A DNA stretch of 64,000 nucleotides from an uncultured Streptococcus sp. (GTDB taxonomy: Bacteria > Bacillota > Bacilli > Lactobacillales > Streptococcaceae), in NCBI GenBank assembly GCA_934229725.1, contig CAKQDX010000001.1:1-64000 (forward strand). Direction: 5' to 3'. Shown piece after piece: positions 24,789-32,858 of the stretch. The first letter of the stretch is position 1; every line of letters begins with the position of its first letter. The translations under genes and the position numbers were made by a program. Below the pieces are notes generated by a model. It was not told where the DNA came from. It searched no databases and saw nothing but the letters and a program-made list of their open reading frames with translations.

Positions 24789-26453
24789 CTATTTGACTAA
24801 TTCAACAGCTTGTATAAAATCATTAATGTACGAATCGAAATCAATTAAAATATTGTTAGACCATAGCTTCTTATCTTTATTTAAATTTAAAAGTATACTA
24901 CCTGTTTCATAAAATTTATAATCAAAAATATCTGAAATAAAAAATCTATGTGAAACATCTTCAACTGAAGATACATTATTATTATAATTAATAATACTTG
25001 CTAGATCTCTATAAATTGGATTATATTGGTTTCCTAACAAATCAAAGTTTCCTTGATGAAATATTAAGCCAAGTAGTATGTTCGTAACCGCTACAAACTT
25101 GAACATTTCATAACTTAACATTTGATAAGGAATCTGTCCATTATATCGAGTACTACTCTCAAACATCAATTCCTTCGCAACCAGTTCAAATTGTAATTTA
25201 CGAGATAGGATTTGTAAATTGTTGAAAATTTCTCCCGCTTCGACTAGCATTTTAACAATTATTTCATCAACCTTTGAATCAGTTGATAGAGGACTATTCG
25301 TATACTCTTGAATCAGTCTATCTAACTCATCAGAAAATGAATTGTGAGTGCTCCATTGCTGTATGATACTAGATTTTTCATCAACAGAAAGAGTCGATAA
25401 ATCTAATTTACCATTTTCAACATGAAATTCAACAAAAGGATACAGTTTAGATTCATAGTAGTCCCCTAATTCAGAATACTCTTCTAGTTTGAAATTATAT
25501 TCTAATTTTCTTACATTCCTTTCACGAACTTGTTTGAAATGAAAATAATCACGAAAATCAATTGACAGCTCGTCAAATATCGGTGACAAAATATCTCTAA
25601 TTGTAGAAAAAATAAACCATGAATCCCTCTGATTAGTCTTTTCAACAGTACTTGGTTTTACATGGCTAGTACCCAAATCAATTAATTTAACCTGTAATCT
25701 ATCTTGTCTAATTTCACCCACAAATACTTCATTATAGAAATTATTTTTATAATATAATATTTCTTGTTTGATTTTCTCCCATTTAACTGGGATACATTCT
25801 TTATCTCTCTTGATGTCATTATATTTATCAATTAAATCACTAATATTATCAGTTAATATTGATCCTCCAATCATAATATTCCCTGAATTCAAATCTCCGT
25901 GTCTTATGTTGTACTTTATCAAATACGAAATATCTCTCAAAAAATAAATACAAATATTCACTCCCTCCTGAAGAATAATATCAAACACAGAATCTTTCTC
26001 TAGCATTTTCTCAGATGGAGAAATCTCTTTTAACGCTGAGATAAAACTTGTTCTAACTTTCAAATAATCCTTTAATGTTAAAGAGTTTTCTACTAATTCC
26101 ATAATCGAGTAATAAACAGGTACTGGAAAAAGCAATTTACCACAATCATATACCCTCGCAATAGTATCACCTAGTTTCACACTACTATTTTTTTTCGTTT
26201 CCTCAATTGCTTTGATTTCATTGCTATCCTTAATGATAAAATATAACTTGACTAGTTGTTCAATTTTTAAATTCTTATGAAATACAATAAACGTGATGCC
26301 GTTCGCACCATTGGATAAAATTTTCTTAAACTCTAAATTTTGAAAAGCTGGTACCTTATTTTCAGTTAAGAATTGCTTCTCTTCGTAACATAACACTCCA
26401 CCATCATTTATAGAAAGCTTTTTTAATATAGCTTCCACTTCTGCTCTACCCAT
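24789..26453 (-). CDS. Soluble protein kinase-like protein, candidate anti-phage gene
   Basis: The 554-residue protein has the core motifs of a Hanks-type (Ser/Thr) kinase or close relative: a Gly-rich loop LSNGANGITF (47-56), the ATP-binding lysine in LVKLYF (Lys69), the catalytic loop RHGDLNSGN (His185, Asp187, Asn192) and a DLG metal site in KLIDLGTSH (Asp259). About 250 further residues after the kinase domain match nothing I know. No membrane helix is present, unlike PknB-type housekeeping kinases with PASTA repeats. It stands alone between two direct repeats, and its A+T-rich, Asn/Ile/Lys-rich composition differs from the neighbours. An abortive-infection role, as shown for staphylococcal Stk2, is inference. 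Confidence 0.7.
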   Translation of the reverse strand: MGRAEVEAILKKLSINDGGVLCYEEKQFLTENKVPAFQNLEFKKILSNGANGITFIVFHKNLKIEQLVKLYFIIKDSNEIKAIEETKKNSSVKLGDTIARVYDCGKLLFPVPVYYSIMELVENSLTLKDYLKVRTSFISALKEISPSEKMLEKDSVFDIILQEGVNICIYFLRDISYLIKYNIRHGDLNSGNIMIGGSILTDNISDLIDKYNDIKRDKECIPVKWEKIKQEILYYKNNFYNEVFVGEIRQDRLQVKLIDLGTSHVKPSTVEKTNQRDSWFIFSTIRDILSPIFDELSIDFRDYFHFKQVRERNVRKLEYNFKLEEYSELGDYYESKLYPFVEFHVENGKLDLSTLSVDEKSSIIQQWSTHNSFSDELDRLIQEYTNSPLSTDSKVDEIIVKMLVEAGEIFNNLQILSRKLQFELVAKELMFESSTRYNGQIPYQMLSYEMFKFVAVTNILLGLIFHQGNFDLLGNQYNPIYRDLASIINYNNNVSSVEDVSHRFFISDIFDYKFYETGSILLNLNKDKKLWSNNILIDFDSYINDFIQAVELVK

Positions 26454-26747
26454 TATAGTTTCTCCTAAGGTTATTTTTAATATATTATATCATAATAGTA
26501 CCAAATCCCAGCAACTTCCTAGTCACAGTCTCTTATAAATCTACCTCAATTCCTTCAAGGAAAGTTATTACAATTTGTCCAGTTTCCGAAATACTGACGG
26601 GGTCGAGAACTGATTCATGATAACTCCATCCTCCAAGAAATTTTAAAATAGATTGATGGCATCGCAGGTTATCGTATCTAGAAGCCCAACTTCAACTATT
26701 ACTCTGATACTTCCCCTCTATTCGAGTAAAGAACCTACCTTCACGAC

Positions 26748-26988
26748 TTTTCATTATCCCTTTCGTTACAAGGTTTATACGCTTTTACCAATAAACTCAC
26801 ACACTAAGCGGTTCACTGTTACCGTATCGTTTCGTCGTAAACTCCTTCCTCTACGACAGCTATACCCCAGGGCACCTTCTCGACCTTCGGTCTCACCTTG
26901 TCGCATGGGCGGAACATCTACTTCTACTTCGCTGATGGCTCAGCTCACACAAGCAGCGATACTGCCTCGACATGATGCGTTTGTGGGA
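26748..26988. repeat. Direct repeat B: second copy of the rlmCD 3' end
   Basis: Bases 26779-26988 match 27052-27261 (repeat C) without gaps at a constant offset of 273 bp, at roughly 90% identity by eye. The minus strand reads PQTHHVEAVSLLV and then stops earlier than the real gene. The left part (26748-26800) extends into homology with repeat A. Confidence 0.8.
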
Positions 26989-26989
26989 G

Positions 26990-27045
26990 TTCAAAGCTCT
27001 AGTGGAGCTTTGAAGCGTCTCGCCTAGAATGAAAGATGCGAGACG
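26990..27045. other. Two consecutive perfect stem-loops between repeats B and C
   Basis: TTCAAAGCTC/GAGCTTTGAA (26990-26999 with 27005-27014, 5-nt loop) is directly followed by CGTCTCGC/GCGAGACG (27016-27023 with 27038-27045, 14-nt loop). Neither is followed by a long T run on the minus strand, so they are not ordinary terminators. Confidence 0.6.
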
Positions 27046-27052
27046 TTTAACT

Positions 27053-27261
27053 GCGTTTTACTAACAAACTCACACACTCAGCGGTTCGCTGTTACCGTAT
27101 CGTTTCGTCGTAAACTCCTTACTCTACGACAGCTATACCCCAGGGCACCTTCTCGACCTTCGGTCTCACCTTGTCGCATGGGCAGATCATCTGCTTCTAC
27201 TTCGCTGATGTCTCAGCTCGTACAAGTAGTGATACTGCCTCAACATGATGCGTCTGCGGGA
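27053..27261. repeat. Direct repeat C: rlmCD 3' end (original copy)
   Basis: This copy includes the last 22 or so codons of the intact rlmCD gene and about 145 bp downstream of its stop. It is the presumed ancestral integration site from which copies A and B derive. Confidence 0.75.
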
Positions 27262-28567
27262 AAAGATCCACAGGCTGAACTTTCTTCAATTCATAGCCCA
27301 AGTCTTGATAAAGTTTGATATCACGCGCCATGGTTGCTGGGTTACATGAGACGTAGGTAATCTTTTCAGGTTGCATGGCGACGCTTGCTTTGATGAAGCT
27401 TTCAGTCAAGCCCTTGCGTGGTGGATCCACAATGATAACATCTGGTTTGATGCCATCCTTGCTCCACTTGACCATGGCATTTTCAGCGGAGTCAGCCACA
27501 TAGTGGGCGTTAGTGATGCCGTTGCGTTCTGCATTTTTCTTAGCATCTTCGACGGCTGCTTCGATGACTTCAACGCCATAGACTTCCTTGACCTGTTTGG
27601 CAAATGACAAACCGATTGTCCCGATACCTGAGTAGGCGTCAATAACAATGCTGTCGCTGTTTAGGTCTGAGAAGTCAATCGCTGTTTGGTAGAGTTTTTC
27701 AGCCATCTCGGTGTTGACCTGATAGAAAGACTGGGCAGAAATCTCATAGTCATTGCCCAACATACTGTCTGTGATAGTGTCTTGTCCATAAAGGGTGCGG
27801 AACTCTTTGCCAAAGATGGCGTTAGTGTTCTTATCGTTGATGTTTTGAATGATGGAATCGACACTTGGGAAGGCTTCTGTAATCTTGGCAATGACTTGGT
27901 CAATGCGGAAAACTTTTGGTCTGGTCGTTACAAAGACCAACATCATCTGACCTGAATAATGGCCACGACGAACCACCAAATGACGAATCAAGCCGGTCTG
28001 CTCCTTCTCATCATAAGGTTTGAGGTCATAGCGACGGAGAAGGTCACGGACAAAGACAATGAGTTTATCAATTTCCTTGTCTTGGATGAGGAAATCTTCA
28101 ATTGGAATCAAGTCGTGCGAATTCTTGCGGTAGAAACCTGTTTCAAGCTGACCTTTAACACGGCGAACGGGTACCTGCGCCTTATTACGGTAGGCGTAAG
28201 GCGTCTCCATGCCTAGTGTTTCAGCAACCTCTACGTCTGAGATACCCGCTGTCTTATAGAGATTATCTACAACTTGTTTACGTTTGAACTTGAGCTGCTC
28301 CTCGTAGGTCATATGCCCAAAATCAGCAATTCCTGAACGGAGATAGGTCGCATCAATGTCCTGATTACGGTTTGGTGAGAGGGTCACATACTCCGCAACC
28401 TTACCAAAGCCGATATTTTTTTTGATCTTAAGCACGCGCATCTTGATGACTTCGCCTGGAAGGGCATTATCCACGAAAAAGACAAAGCCGTCCACCTTGG
28501 CAACACCTGCTCCTTCATGTGTCAAATCGACAATTTCAACTTCTACGATATCGTTTTTATTTAACAT
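27197..28567 (-). CDS. rlmCD: 23S rRNA (uracil-5-)-methyltransferase RlmCD-type
   Basis: The 456-residue protein has an N-terminal TRAM domain (about 1-60, VEIVDLTHEGAGVAKVDGFV), a central RNA-binding region, and a SAM-dependent methyltransferase domain with DAYSGIGTIGL, DPPRKGL and the catalytic cysteine in YVSCNPATMARD. In S. pneumoniae the single RlmCD enzyme makes m5U747 and m5U1939 in 23S rRNA. The catalytic residue is the only cysteine in the protein, so the iron-sulfur cluster of E. coli RumA/RlmD is absent. Its 3' end (HHVEAVSLL) is repeated twice downstream. The homologous 'rum' gene end is a known integration site of streptococcal mobile elements. A TGCTATAAT promoter lies upstream, near 28635. 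Confidence 0.9.
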   Translation of the reverse strand: MLNKNDIVEVEIVDLTHEGAGVAKVDGFVFFVDNALPGEVIKMRVLKIKKNIGFGKVAEYVTLSPNRNQDIDATYLRSGIADFGHMTYEEQLKFKRKQVVDNLYKTAGISDVEVAETLGMETPYAYRNKAQVPVRRVKGQLETGFYRKNSHDLIPIEDFLIQDKEIDKLIVFVRDLLRRYDLKPYDEKEQTGLIRHLVVRRGHYSGQMMLVFVTTRPKVFRIDQVIAKITEAFPSVDSIIQNINDKNTNAIFGKEFRTLYGQDTITDSMLGNDYEISAQSFYQVNTEMAEKLYQTAIDFSDLNSDSIVIDAYSGIGTIGLSFAKQVKEVYGVEVIEAAVEDAKKNAERNGITNAHYVADSAENAMVKWSKDGIKPDVIIVDPPRKGLTESFIKASVAMQPEKITYVSCNPATMARDIKLYQDLGYELKKVQPVDLFPQTHHVEAVSLLVRAETSAK

Positions 28568-28689
28568 AATTCAACTTTCTTTACTCTTATAGGGCTTTAG
28601 AGTTGCCTAAAAAGCCACTTGCTACCCTCCATTATAGCACATATAAATTAAATTTATGGCTGGCCATAAATAATATAGATTTTTCAGAA

Positions 28690-28758
28690 AAGTCAAACAG
28701 TGCTATCATAGATACATGACAAAAAAATACACGACTCAGCCACTGGGCTGGCTGTCGT
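28690..28758 (+). promoter_or_regulatory. Promoter and leader hairpin of the AhpD-like operon
   Basis: A possible promoter TTTTCA-17-TATCAT precedes a hairpin ACGAC-CAGCC / GGCTG-GTCGT (28731-28758) located 22 bp before the first ATG. The stem has a small internal mismatch and few following T residues, so it may be a weak attenuator or a leftover terminator. Confidence 0.4.
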
Positions 28759-28780
28759 TTCTATATAAAGGAGAATAATC

Positions 28781-29329
28781 ATGCCAGATATTACCATTCA
28801 TACAATCGAAACTGCACCAGAAGAAGTTAAAGACGTCCTTCAAACAGTCAAAGATGCCAATGGGGGATTCATTCCAAACTTGATTGGGCTCCTTGCTAAT
28901 GCGCCAACTGCGCTTGAAACTTACCGTACTGTCGGTGAAATCAACCGTCGCAATTCATTGACACCAACTGAACGTGAGGTTGTTCAAATTACAGCCGCTG
29001 TTACTAATGGTTGTGCCTTCTGTGTGGCAGGTCACACAGCCTTTTCAATCAAGCAAATCCAAATGACACCTCAACTTTTGGAAGCCCTTCGTAACCGTAC
29101 ACCAATCGAAGATGATCCAAAGCTTGATACCCTTGCTAAATTCACTATTGCCGTGATCAATACCAAAGGTGCTGTTGGTGACGAAGCCTACAACGACTTC
29201 TTGGAAGCTGGCTACACTGCTCAAAATGCCCTTGACGTTATCTTGGGTGTCAGCCTTGCAAGCTTGTGTAACTACGCTAACAATCTCGCACAAACACCAA
29301 TTAACCCTGAACTTCAAGAATTCGCTTAA
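28781..29329 (+). CDS. Carboxymuconolactone decarboxylase / AhpD-like protein
   Basis: The 182-residue all-helical protein carries the AhpD-type active site: Glu66 in TEREVVQI and the CxxC plus His motif CAFCVAGH (Cys78, Cys81, His85). AhpD-like proteins act as thiol-dependent peroxidases or as carriers of reducing equivalents; classical decarboxylases of the family lack the CxxC. AAAGGAG precedes the ATG. The gene is the first of three, followed by an acyl-CoA-dehydrogenase-like flavoprotein and a TDT transporter. The arrangement suggests redox handling of a small organic molecule, but its identity is unknown. Confidence 0.85.
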   Translation: MPDITIHTIETAPEEVKDVLQTVKDANGGFIPNLIGLLANAPTALETYRTVGEINRRNSLTPTEREVVQITAAVTNGCAFCVAGHTAFSIKQIQMTPQLLEALRNRTPIEDDPKLDTLAKFTIAVINTKGAVGDEAYNDFLEAGYTAQNALDVILGVSLASLCNYANNLAQTPINPELQEFA

Positions 29330-29375
29330 TGCAAAGATAAACTGATAAAGATAAACTAGAGGAGGACCTAAGCCT

Positions 29376-30440
29376 ATGTCACATTTTTCAAAAGAATTCA
29401 TTACTTGGTTGGACACCAACGCTGACCATATCGACCAAGAGTCTGGACCAATTGCGGACCAGCTTCTCGAAAAAATCGCTGAAAACGATGTCTTTAAAAT
29501 CGGCGTACCTGCTGAGTTTGATGGCCTAGGTGGTGGACCTACTCAAGTTGTTGATGTGCTTAATGAATTGGCACAACATTCTTTGACAGCTTCCTTCATT
29601 TCTTGGGGGCACCGTACCTTCATCGACTATATCCTAGCCAGTGACAATGCTTACCCTCGTGAAACCTGGTTGGAAGAATTGTATACCGGTGAGCGTGCTG
29701 GTGGAACTGGTTTGTCAAATGCGGTCAAATTCTTGTCTGATATTGAGGAATTGAATGTGACCCTCAGCCAAGAAGGTGATGACTATTACCTCGATGGTCG
29801 CTTGCCTTGGGTAACTAACCTTCGTTCTGATAAATTCGCTGCTCTCTTTGCAGCTGACTTTAAAGACGGTAGCCAACCTTGGATTATCACCATTCCATCT
29901 GAAGCTGAAGGTCTTAGCCGTTCTGAAGATTTGGAATTTGTTTCCCTTCAGGGGGCTAACACTGCTTCTCTTACTTTCGATCATGTTAAACTCGATCCTA
30001 ATTGGGTCCTTTCAAAAAATGGGACAGACTACATTGCCAGAACACGTCCAAACTTTCTTGGCTTCCAATTCGGTCTCGCCTTTGGTTTGGCCCAACGTTC
30101 TCTTGACGAGGTTGAAGCTAGTCTAAACAGTAACCGCAGTGTTCTCCGTGGCGAATTTGAAGCTACACGTGACAACCTTCTTGCTATTCAAGACCAACTC
30201 TTTAAAGGGCTTAATGATGCTAACTACTTTATCGAAAGACCACGTGAACTTTTCCAATTGCGTATCGATATCGTTGATGTCGTAGCCAGCAGCCTACTTC
30301 TCGAACTTCAGGCTAGTGGTGGTCGTGGCTACTTGAAAGAATCTGAGTCAAGCTTTATCCGTCGTTGGAATGAAGGCGTCTTCCTTCCAATTGTATCTCC
30401 GAGTGCGGTTCAGCTTCGCCATATTCTTGCAGCTAGCTAG
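29376..30440 (+). CDS. Acyl-CoA-dehydrogenase-like flavoprotein
   Basis: The 354-residue protein has the three-part fold of the acyl-CoA dehydrogenase superfamily: an N-terminal helical domain (VFKIGVPAEFDGLGGGPTQVVDVLNELA), a middle beta domain (GTGLSNAVKF, DDYYLDGRLPWVTNL), and a C-terminal helical bundle ending GRGYLKESESSFIRRWNEG. GGAGG precedes the ATG by 8 bp. Streptococci lack fatty-acid beta-oxidation, so a role in acyl-CoA oxidation is unlikely. The family also contains flavin-dependent monooxygenases (DszC- and HpaB-like), nitroalkane oxidases and detoxifying enzymes. I see no residue that settles which. Co-transcription with the AhpD-like gene 46 bp upstream is probable. Confidence 0.8.
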   Translation: MSHFSKEFITWLDTNADHIDQESGPIADQLLEKIAENDVFKIGVPAEFDGLGGGPTQVVDVLNELAQHSLTASFISWGHRTFIDYILASDNAYPRETWLEELYTGERAGGTGLSNAVKFLSDIEELNVTLSQEGDDYYLDGRLPWVTNLRSDKFAALFAADFKDGSQPWIITIPSEAEGLSRSEDLEFVSLQGANTASLTFDHVKLDPNWVLSKNGTDYIARTRPNFLGFQFGLAFGLAQRSLDEVEASLNSNRSVLRGEFEATRDNLLAIQDQLFKGLNDANYFIERPRELFQLRIDIVDVVASSLLLELQASGGRGYLKESESSFIRRWNEGVFLPIVSPSAVQLRHILAAS

Positions 30441-30455
30441 AAAGACTGTGGACCA

Positions 30456-31370
30456 ATGAAGGTATTTCTCAAGAAAATTCCCTTGGCCCTATCTAGTCTG
30501 GTACTTGCCCTCTTTAGTTTATCCAATCAAATAAGTCAACTTACCCTGATTGCTCAGGGTATTTGGCTTATAGCCGTTTTTGGCTTTTTCCTAGTGCTAG
30601 GACGCCTAATCATCGGCTATAGACAAACTCAAGAAGATTTGCACAATCCAGTCATAGCTTCGGCCTTCCCCAGCTTCTTTATGGCTGCCTTTCTCTTTGC
30701 TGGTCGCCTTCCACTGGATCAAGTTGGCTTAAGTGTGACTTGGATTGGGCTCCTTGGACTTTATATTGCCTATATCGCCTTTTTCAGTCTGCGTTTTCTA
30801 CGCCCACTAGCCTTAGATCAAATCTATCCGAGTTGGTTTGTGGTTTATGTAGGCCCTGCTATTAGTTTGGTAACTGTACCAGATAGTATTCCGAATAGTA
30901 TCAAGGGGCTTATCCTAGGGCTAACGGGACTGGCGACTCTGGTCCTCTTTCCACTTATTTTATGGAGAATGAGACAGATAGCCATTCCTAAACTATATCA
31001 GCCTATACTTGCCATCTTAGCAGCACCTCTGGCCCTTCTCATTACGAGCTCAATTAAGAGTAATCAAAGACCTACAACGGTCGTTTTACTTGTCCTGCTT
31101 TTGTTCTCTCAAGCATTCTTTTTCTTCGCCTTGGGACTCTTTGCCAAGCTTGTCAAAAGAGGCTTTATCCCACTCTTTGCAGCTTTTAGTTTCCCCTTGG
31201 TTAACAGTGCCAATGCTTTCAAGGCAGCTACCACTAGCCTTAAGCTCGTTAATCCGATGACCCATCTGATTTATCTAGCCGAGCTCTTACCAGTTCTTGC
31301 CATTATGGTATATTTGCTCTATCATTTTCTGAAGCTTTTGTATCATGCTCTTGTAGCGGACGCACACTAA
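30456..31370 (+). CDS. TDT-family transporter (TehA/SLAC1-like)
   Basis: The 304-residue protein has about ten hydrophobic helices and the typical pieces of the tellurite-resistance/dicarboxylate transporter family: KIPLALSSLVLALFSL at the start, LHNPVIASAFPSFFMA with the conserved Pro, and SFPLVNSANAFK towards the end. Members carry anions such as malate, sulfite or chloride. It begins 15 bp after the flavoprotein gene and ends the operon at a strong terminator, so its likely job is to export or import the substrate or product of the two enzymes. The older name 'exfoliative toxin A/B' sometimes attached to this family is a misannotation. Confidence 0.8.
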   Translation: MKVFLKKIPLALSSLVLALFSLSNQISQLTLIAQGIWLIAVFGFFLVLGRLIIGYRQTQEDLHNPVIASAFPSFFMAAFLFAGRLPLDQVGLSVTWIGLLGLYIAYIAFFSLRFLRPLALDQIYPSWFVVYVGPAISLVTVPDSIPNSIKGLILGLTGLATLVLFPLILWRMRQIAIPKLYQPILAILAAPLALLITSSIKSNQRPTTVVLLVLLLFSQAFFFFALGLFAKLVKRGFIPLFAAFSFPLVNSANAFKAATTSLKLVNPMTHLIYLAELLPVLAIMVYLLYHFLKLLYHALVADAH

Positions 31371-31371
31371 A

Positions 31372-31407
31372 AACAAGCCTGTTCACATTGAACAAGCTTG
31401 TTTTTGT
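31372..31407. terminator. Terminator between the TDT transporter and LCP genes
   Basis: AACAAGC/GCTTGTT outer arms and TGTTC/GAACA inner arms with a TTTTTGTTTTTT tail on the plus strand; the convergent LCP gene ends 7 bp further on. Confidence 0.8.
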
Positions 31408-31413
31408 TTTTTC

Positions 31414-32847
31414 TTATCTAAATCCTAATTTCTTTAACTTAGCCTGGTAACTGTCAAAATCAATTTCAATACCCTGACCGCCGTAGAGGTCGTAGTTATC
31501 TACCCAATCACCATCTGATGGAATGGTTTGAGAACTGATACCATTTTTAAAACTACCAGCATTTGAAAGACCCAAATCCAACATTTCTGTCATGCTCATA
31601 TTGGTTGAGGTCAGAGAGTAAACCTTCCCTAAAGCCTCAGGCCCCTTGAAAAGACTAAGCGGATTTTTAACTTGCTTCATCATGGCTTGAATAACTTGTT
31701 GTTGACGCTTGGTACGGCCATAATCTCCTTCATCATCCTTACGGAAGCGGGCATAATTCAAAAGGGTGCGCCCATCCATATTTTGTTCACCAATTTTGAT
31801 GGTTTGATTTGGCACATGACCATCCTTGTCCATTCTCAAATCATCTGGAACTTTGACTGAGGACACTTTTTTACCATCAACAGTGGAGAATTTAGCATTG
31901 ATTTCCACACCATTCGGAAATAGAGTATCAATCCCCGTCGCAAAGGTCTCAAAGTCAACCATAGCGTAATACTTAATATCTATGTCAAAATTCCGCTTGA
32001 GCGTCTCACGTATGAGTTCTGCCCCTTGATGGTTATTTTGCTCACCAATATTGAAGGCTGAATTGAGTTTCAAGTCTTGAGAATACTCTGATTCTGAAGC
32101 GCCTTTAATATTAACCAAGGTATCACGCATAAAGCTGACCATCTTGATTTTACCTTCCTTATTGCCCACATTGATGACCATGATGGAGTCCGTTCGAGCA
32201 TCTGTAGATTCCTGACTCACACGTTGGTCTGAACCAAGGATAAGGATATTAACCCCATCTTTAGTATCCTTACCATTAAAGGTCTCGACTAAGGCAGGCT
32301 GGTAGGATTTACCGTTATTTCCGGCCGCAGATAGGTCTGTCCCCTTGTAAAATTGATAGGCCATAGCCAGCACCAAAAAGACAACACCAAGACTTAAGCA
32401 ACTAAGCACTAGCTTAACGACTTTCTTGAGTCTTCGCTTTTTCTTTGGTCGCTTCTTCTTAGCTGGTTGAGGACTCGGCTTAGAGGCAGATTTTGAGGTA
32501 GGACGCCTTTTTTTGGGAACCTTTTGTCGTTCAGGTCTGCTTTGAGGGGCTTCCTCTCGATAAATGGGAAGACCTTCCTCTGTCACTTGATGGACATTCT
32601 CATAATCAGGCTCCTGATAGTTTTCCCAACGATTGTCATAAGGCTGTCGCCAAGCCGCTTGATAGTCATCCTCTCTTTGCTCTTGATACCTTCCATAAGA
32701 GCGCTCTGCTTCATAGGCATCCAACTTACTTTGCAGATAATTGAATTCCGAAGCCTGCTGCCCATTGAGGTAAGCAAGATTTTTTAAAAGATAGCTGTAA
32801 CGTAACCGTTCATGATGCGTAAACGGCCCATTGTTAGATTTGGTCAT
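31414..32847 (-). CDS. LytR-CpsA-Psr (LCP) family cell-wall glycopolymer ligase
   Basis: The 477-residue protein has an unusually long cytoplasmic N-terminus (about 1-145, Gln/Tyr/Arg-rich, then a Lys/Pro-rich stretch), one transmembrane helix at about 147-166, and an outer LCP domain with GVNILILGSDQR, RTDSIMVINV, MVSFMRDT and LNYARFRKDDEGDYGRTKRQQQV, including the arginines that bind the polyprenyl pyrophosphate head. LCP enzymes attach teichoic acids or capsule to peptidoglycan. It begins 12 bp after pheA and is the last gene of the aroA-aroK-pheA group, a linkage seen in other streptococci. Which glycopolymer it transfers cannot be read here. Confidence 0.85.
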   Translation of the reverse strand: MTKSNNGPFTHHERLRYSYLLKNLAYLNGQQASEFNYLQSKLDAYEAERSYGRYQEQREDDYQAAWRQPYDNRWENYQEPDYENVHQVTEEGLPIYREEAPQSRPERQKVPKKRRPTSKSASKPSPQPAKKKRPKKKRRLKKVVKLVLSCLSLGVVFLVLAMAYQFYKGTDLSAAGNNGKSYQPALVETFNGKDTKDGVNILILGSDQRVSQESTDARTDSIMVINVGNKEGKIKMVSFMRDTLVNIKGASESEYSQDLKLNSAFNIGEQNNHQGAELIRETLKRNFDIDIKYYAMVDFETFATGIDTLFPNGVEINAKFSTVDGKKVSSVKVPDDLRMDKDGHVPNQTIKIGEQNMDGRTLLNYARFRKDDEGDYGRTKRQQQVIQAMMKQVKNPLSLFKGPEALGKVYSLTSTNMSMTEMLDLGLSNAGSFKNGISSQTIPSDGDWVDNYDLYGGQGIEIDFDSYQAKLKKLGFR

Positions 32848-32858
32848 AAGATTTCCCT

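Noticed and set aside
26653..27027. 124-codon open frame on the plus strand between the kinase gene and rlmCD
   Set aside because: It runs through repeat B and the hairpins; the matching copy C does not keep it open as a protein, so it is a by-product of the repeat.
27016..27045. Possible rlmCD terminator
   Set aside because: The stem is perfect but the loop is long and no T run follows on the minus strand.
24482..27240. Repeats considered as a CRISPR array
   Set aside because: Only three long units with unequal spacing and coding homology to rlmCD; no short repeat-spacer pattern and no cas genes.
30456..31370. 'Exfoliative toxin' label for the TDT-like membrane protein
   Set aside because: The sequence is a polytopic transporter without protease motifs; the label is a historical misannotation of this family.
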